NCBI GenBank assembly: GCA_013204125.1
Contig: JABMOP010000199.1
Span: 1 to 5,116 of the forward strand
DNA length: 5,116 bases
From: Rhodospirillales bacterium
Lineage (GTDB): Bacteria; Pseudomonadota; Alphaproteobacteria; Rhodospirillales; UBA2165
Direction of reading: 5' to 3'
Part shown: piece by piece, positions 4,815-5,116 of the stretch
Layout: each line of letters starts with the position of its first letter
Numbering within the stretch: the first letter of the stretch is position 1
Notes under the pieces: generated by a model
Databases searched by the model: none
Seen by the model: only the letters and a program-made list of their open reading frames with translations
What the model was told of the DNA's origin: nothing
Program-made: the position numbers and the translations under genes

Positions 4815-5116
4815 TCACCGGCTCGCGGCAAGACGATATTCATGCGCCGCGCCGGAATATTCATTGATTTCGATCCTAAACCGTTTGGCGGTCTCATCGA
4901 AAGCCTGTTTATAGGCGCCCGCCGCCAATGCCATCAAGGGCGGCGCAAGCTCGGCCACAATAATTTTGCCAGGGTTGTGCCGGGCAAAGCGCGCCAGATC
5001 CCGCAGCAGATTAAAAAATGCCGTTTCCGCCGATGGCGCCGAATTGCCGCGCACATAAAGGCGCTTGGTCAATGAGCGGCCGCCTCCAACCCGCGTTAGT
5101 TCCGCCATGCCAAGCC
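4815..5116 (-). CDS. RNase E/G-family protein, C-terminal end
   Basis: The frame enters from the right edge without a start and stops with TGA at 4815-4817, giving the last 99 full residues. It opens GLGMAELTRVGGGRSL, matching the G-L-G-x-x-E-x-TR segment at the end of the catalytic core of RNase E/G (for example GLVEMTRKR). An alpha-helical stretch follows (SAETAFFNLLRDLARFARHN), then an alternating segment ending in IEINEYSGAAHEYRLA, like the small C-terminal domain of the short RNase G type. The position just upstream of yacG supports the call, since an RNase E/G gene commonly precedes yacG in Alphaproteobacteria. The CPxC zinc-link that E. coli RNase E and G carry after this segment is absent: there is no cysteine at all in the visible part. 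The catalytic S1/DNase I-like region lies outside the window, so activity cannot be judged. Confidence 0.75.
   Translation of the reverse strand, partial: LGMAELTRVGGGRSLTKRLYVRGNSAPSAETAFFNLLRDLARFARHNPGKIIVAELAPPLMALAAGAYKQAFDETAKRFRIEINEYSGAAHEYRLAASR

Noticed and set aside
4567..4818. An 83-codon minus-strand frame over yacG.
   Set aside because: It is yacG in the wrong frame; the zinc-finger frame with four correctly spaced cysteines is the real one.

Overview
This 5.1 kb window looks like chromosomal DNA of an alphaproteobacterium, possibly of the Rhodospirillales. The evidence is a minus-strand pair at the right end, the tail of an RNase E/G-family gene followed by yacG with the short alphaproteobacterial zinc-finger spacing, and a giant FecR-domain secreted protein of a kind common in that group. 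This placement is an inference from gene content and not from a marker gene.

Left end (1-1153, minus): the first 384 residues of a protein that continues beyond the window. It has no signal peptide, an N-terminal prefix typical of giant type I-secreted adhesins or RTX/VCBS proteins, a clear FecR domain, and then an acidic Glu/Ala/Gly linker containing a TAAG tetrapeptide. The 393 bp divergent intergenic region (1154-1546) is the most information-dense non-coding part. It holds a perfect CRP/FNR-type palindrome TGTGA-N6-TCACA, centred exactly 41.5 bp upstream of the start predicted from a TATTGT -10 box for the FecR-protein gene, which is class II activator geometry. It also holds three evenly spaced GCGGATC heptamers, and a strong hairpin that abuts a Shine-Dalgarno-like GGAGGGG just before the rightward gene.

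Centre (1547-2515, plus): an exported protein made almost entirely of Sel1-like (TPR-type) repeats. It converges with a minus-strand pair only 7 bp away. That pair is a tandem DUF427 protein (3503-4309) followed by a D-2-hydroxyacid dehydrogenase (2523-3476), closely spaced and probably co-transcribed.

Right end (4583-5116, minus): yacG, encoding a small zinc protein that inhibits DNA gyrase, 25 bp downstream of the 3' end of an RNase E/G-family gene whose C-terminus lacks the usual CPxC zinc-link. Between yacG and the DUF427 gene lie about 270 bp of more AT-rich DNA with one doubtful small open frame.

I see no CRISPR array, insertion sequence, tRNA or rRNA, and no multi-gene defence or biosynthetic system. 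The parts most worth following up are the apparently CRP-controlled giant secreted protein with a possible LapG-type processing site, and the structured leader of the Sel1-repeat gene.
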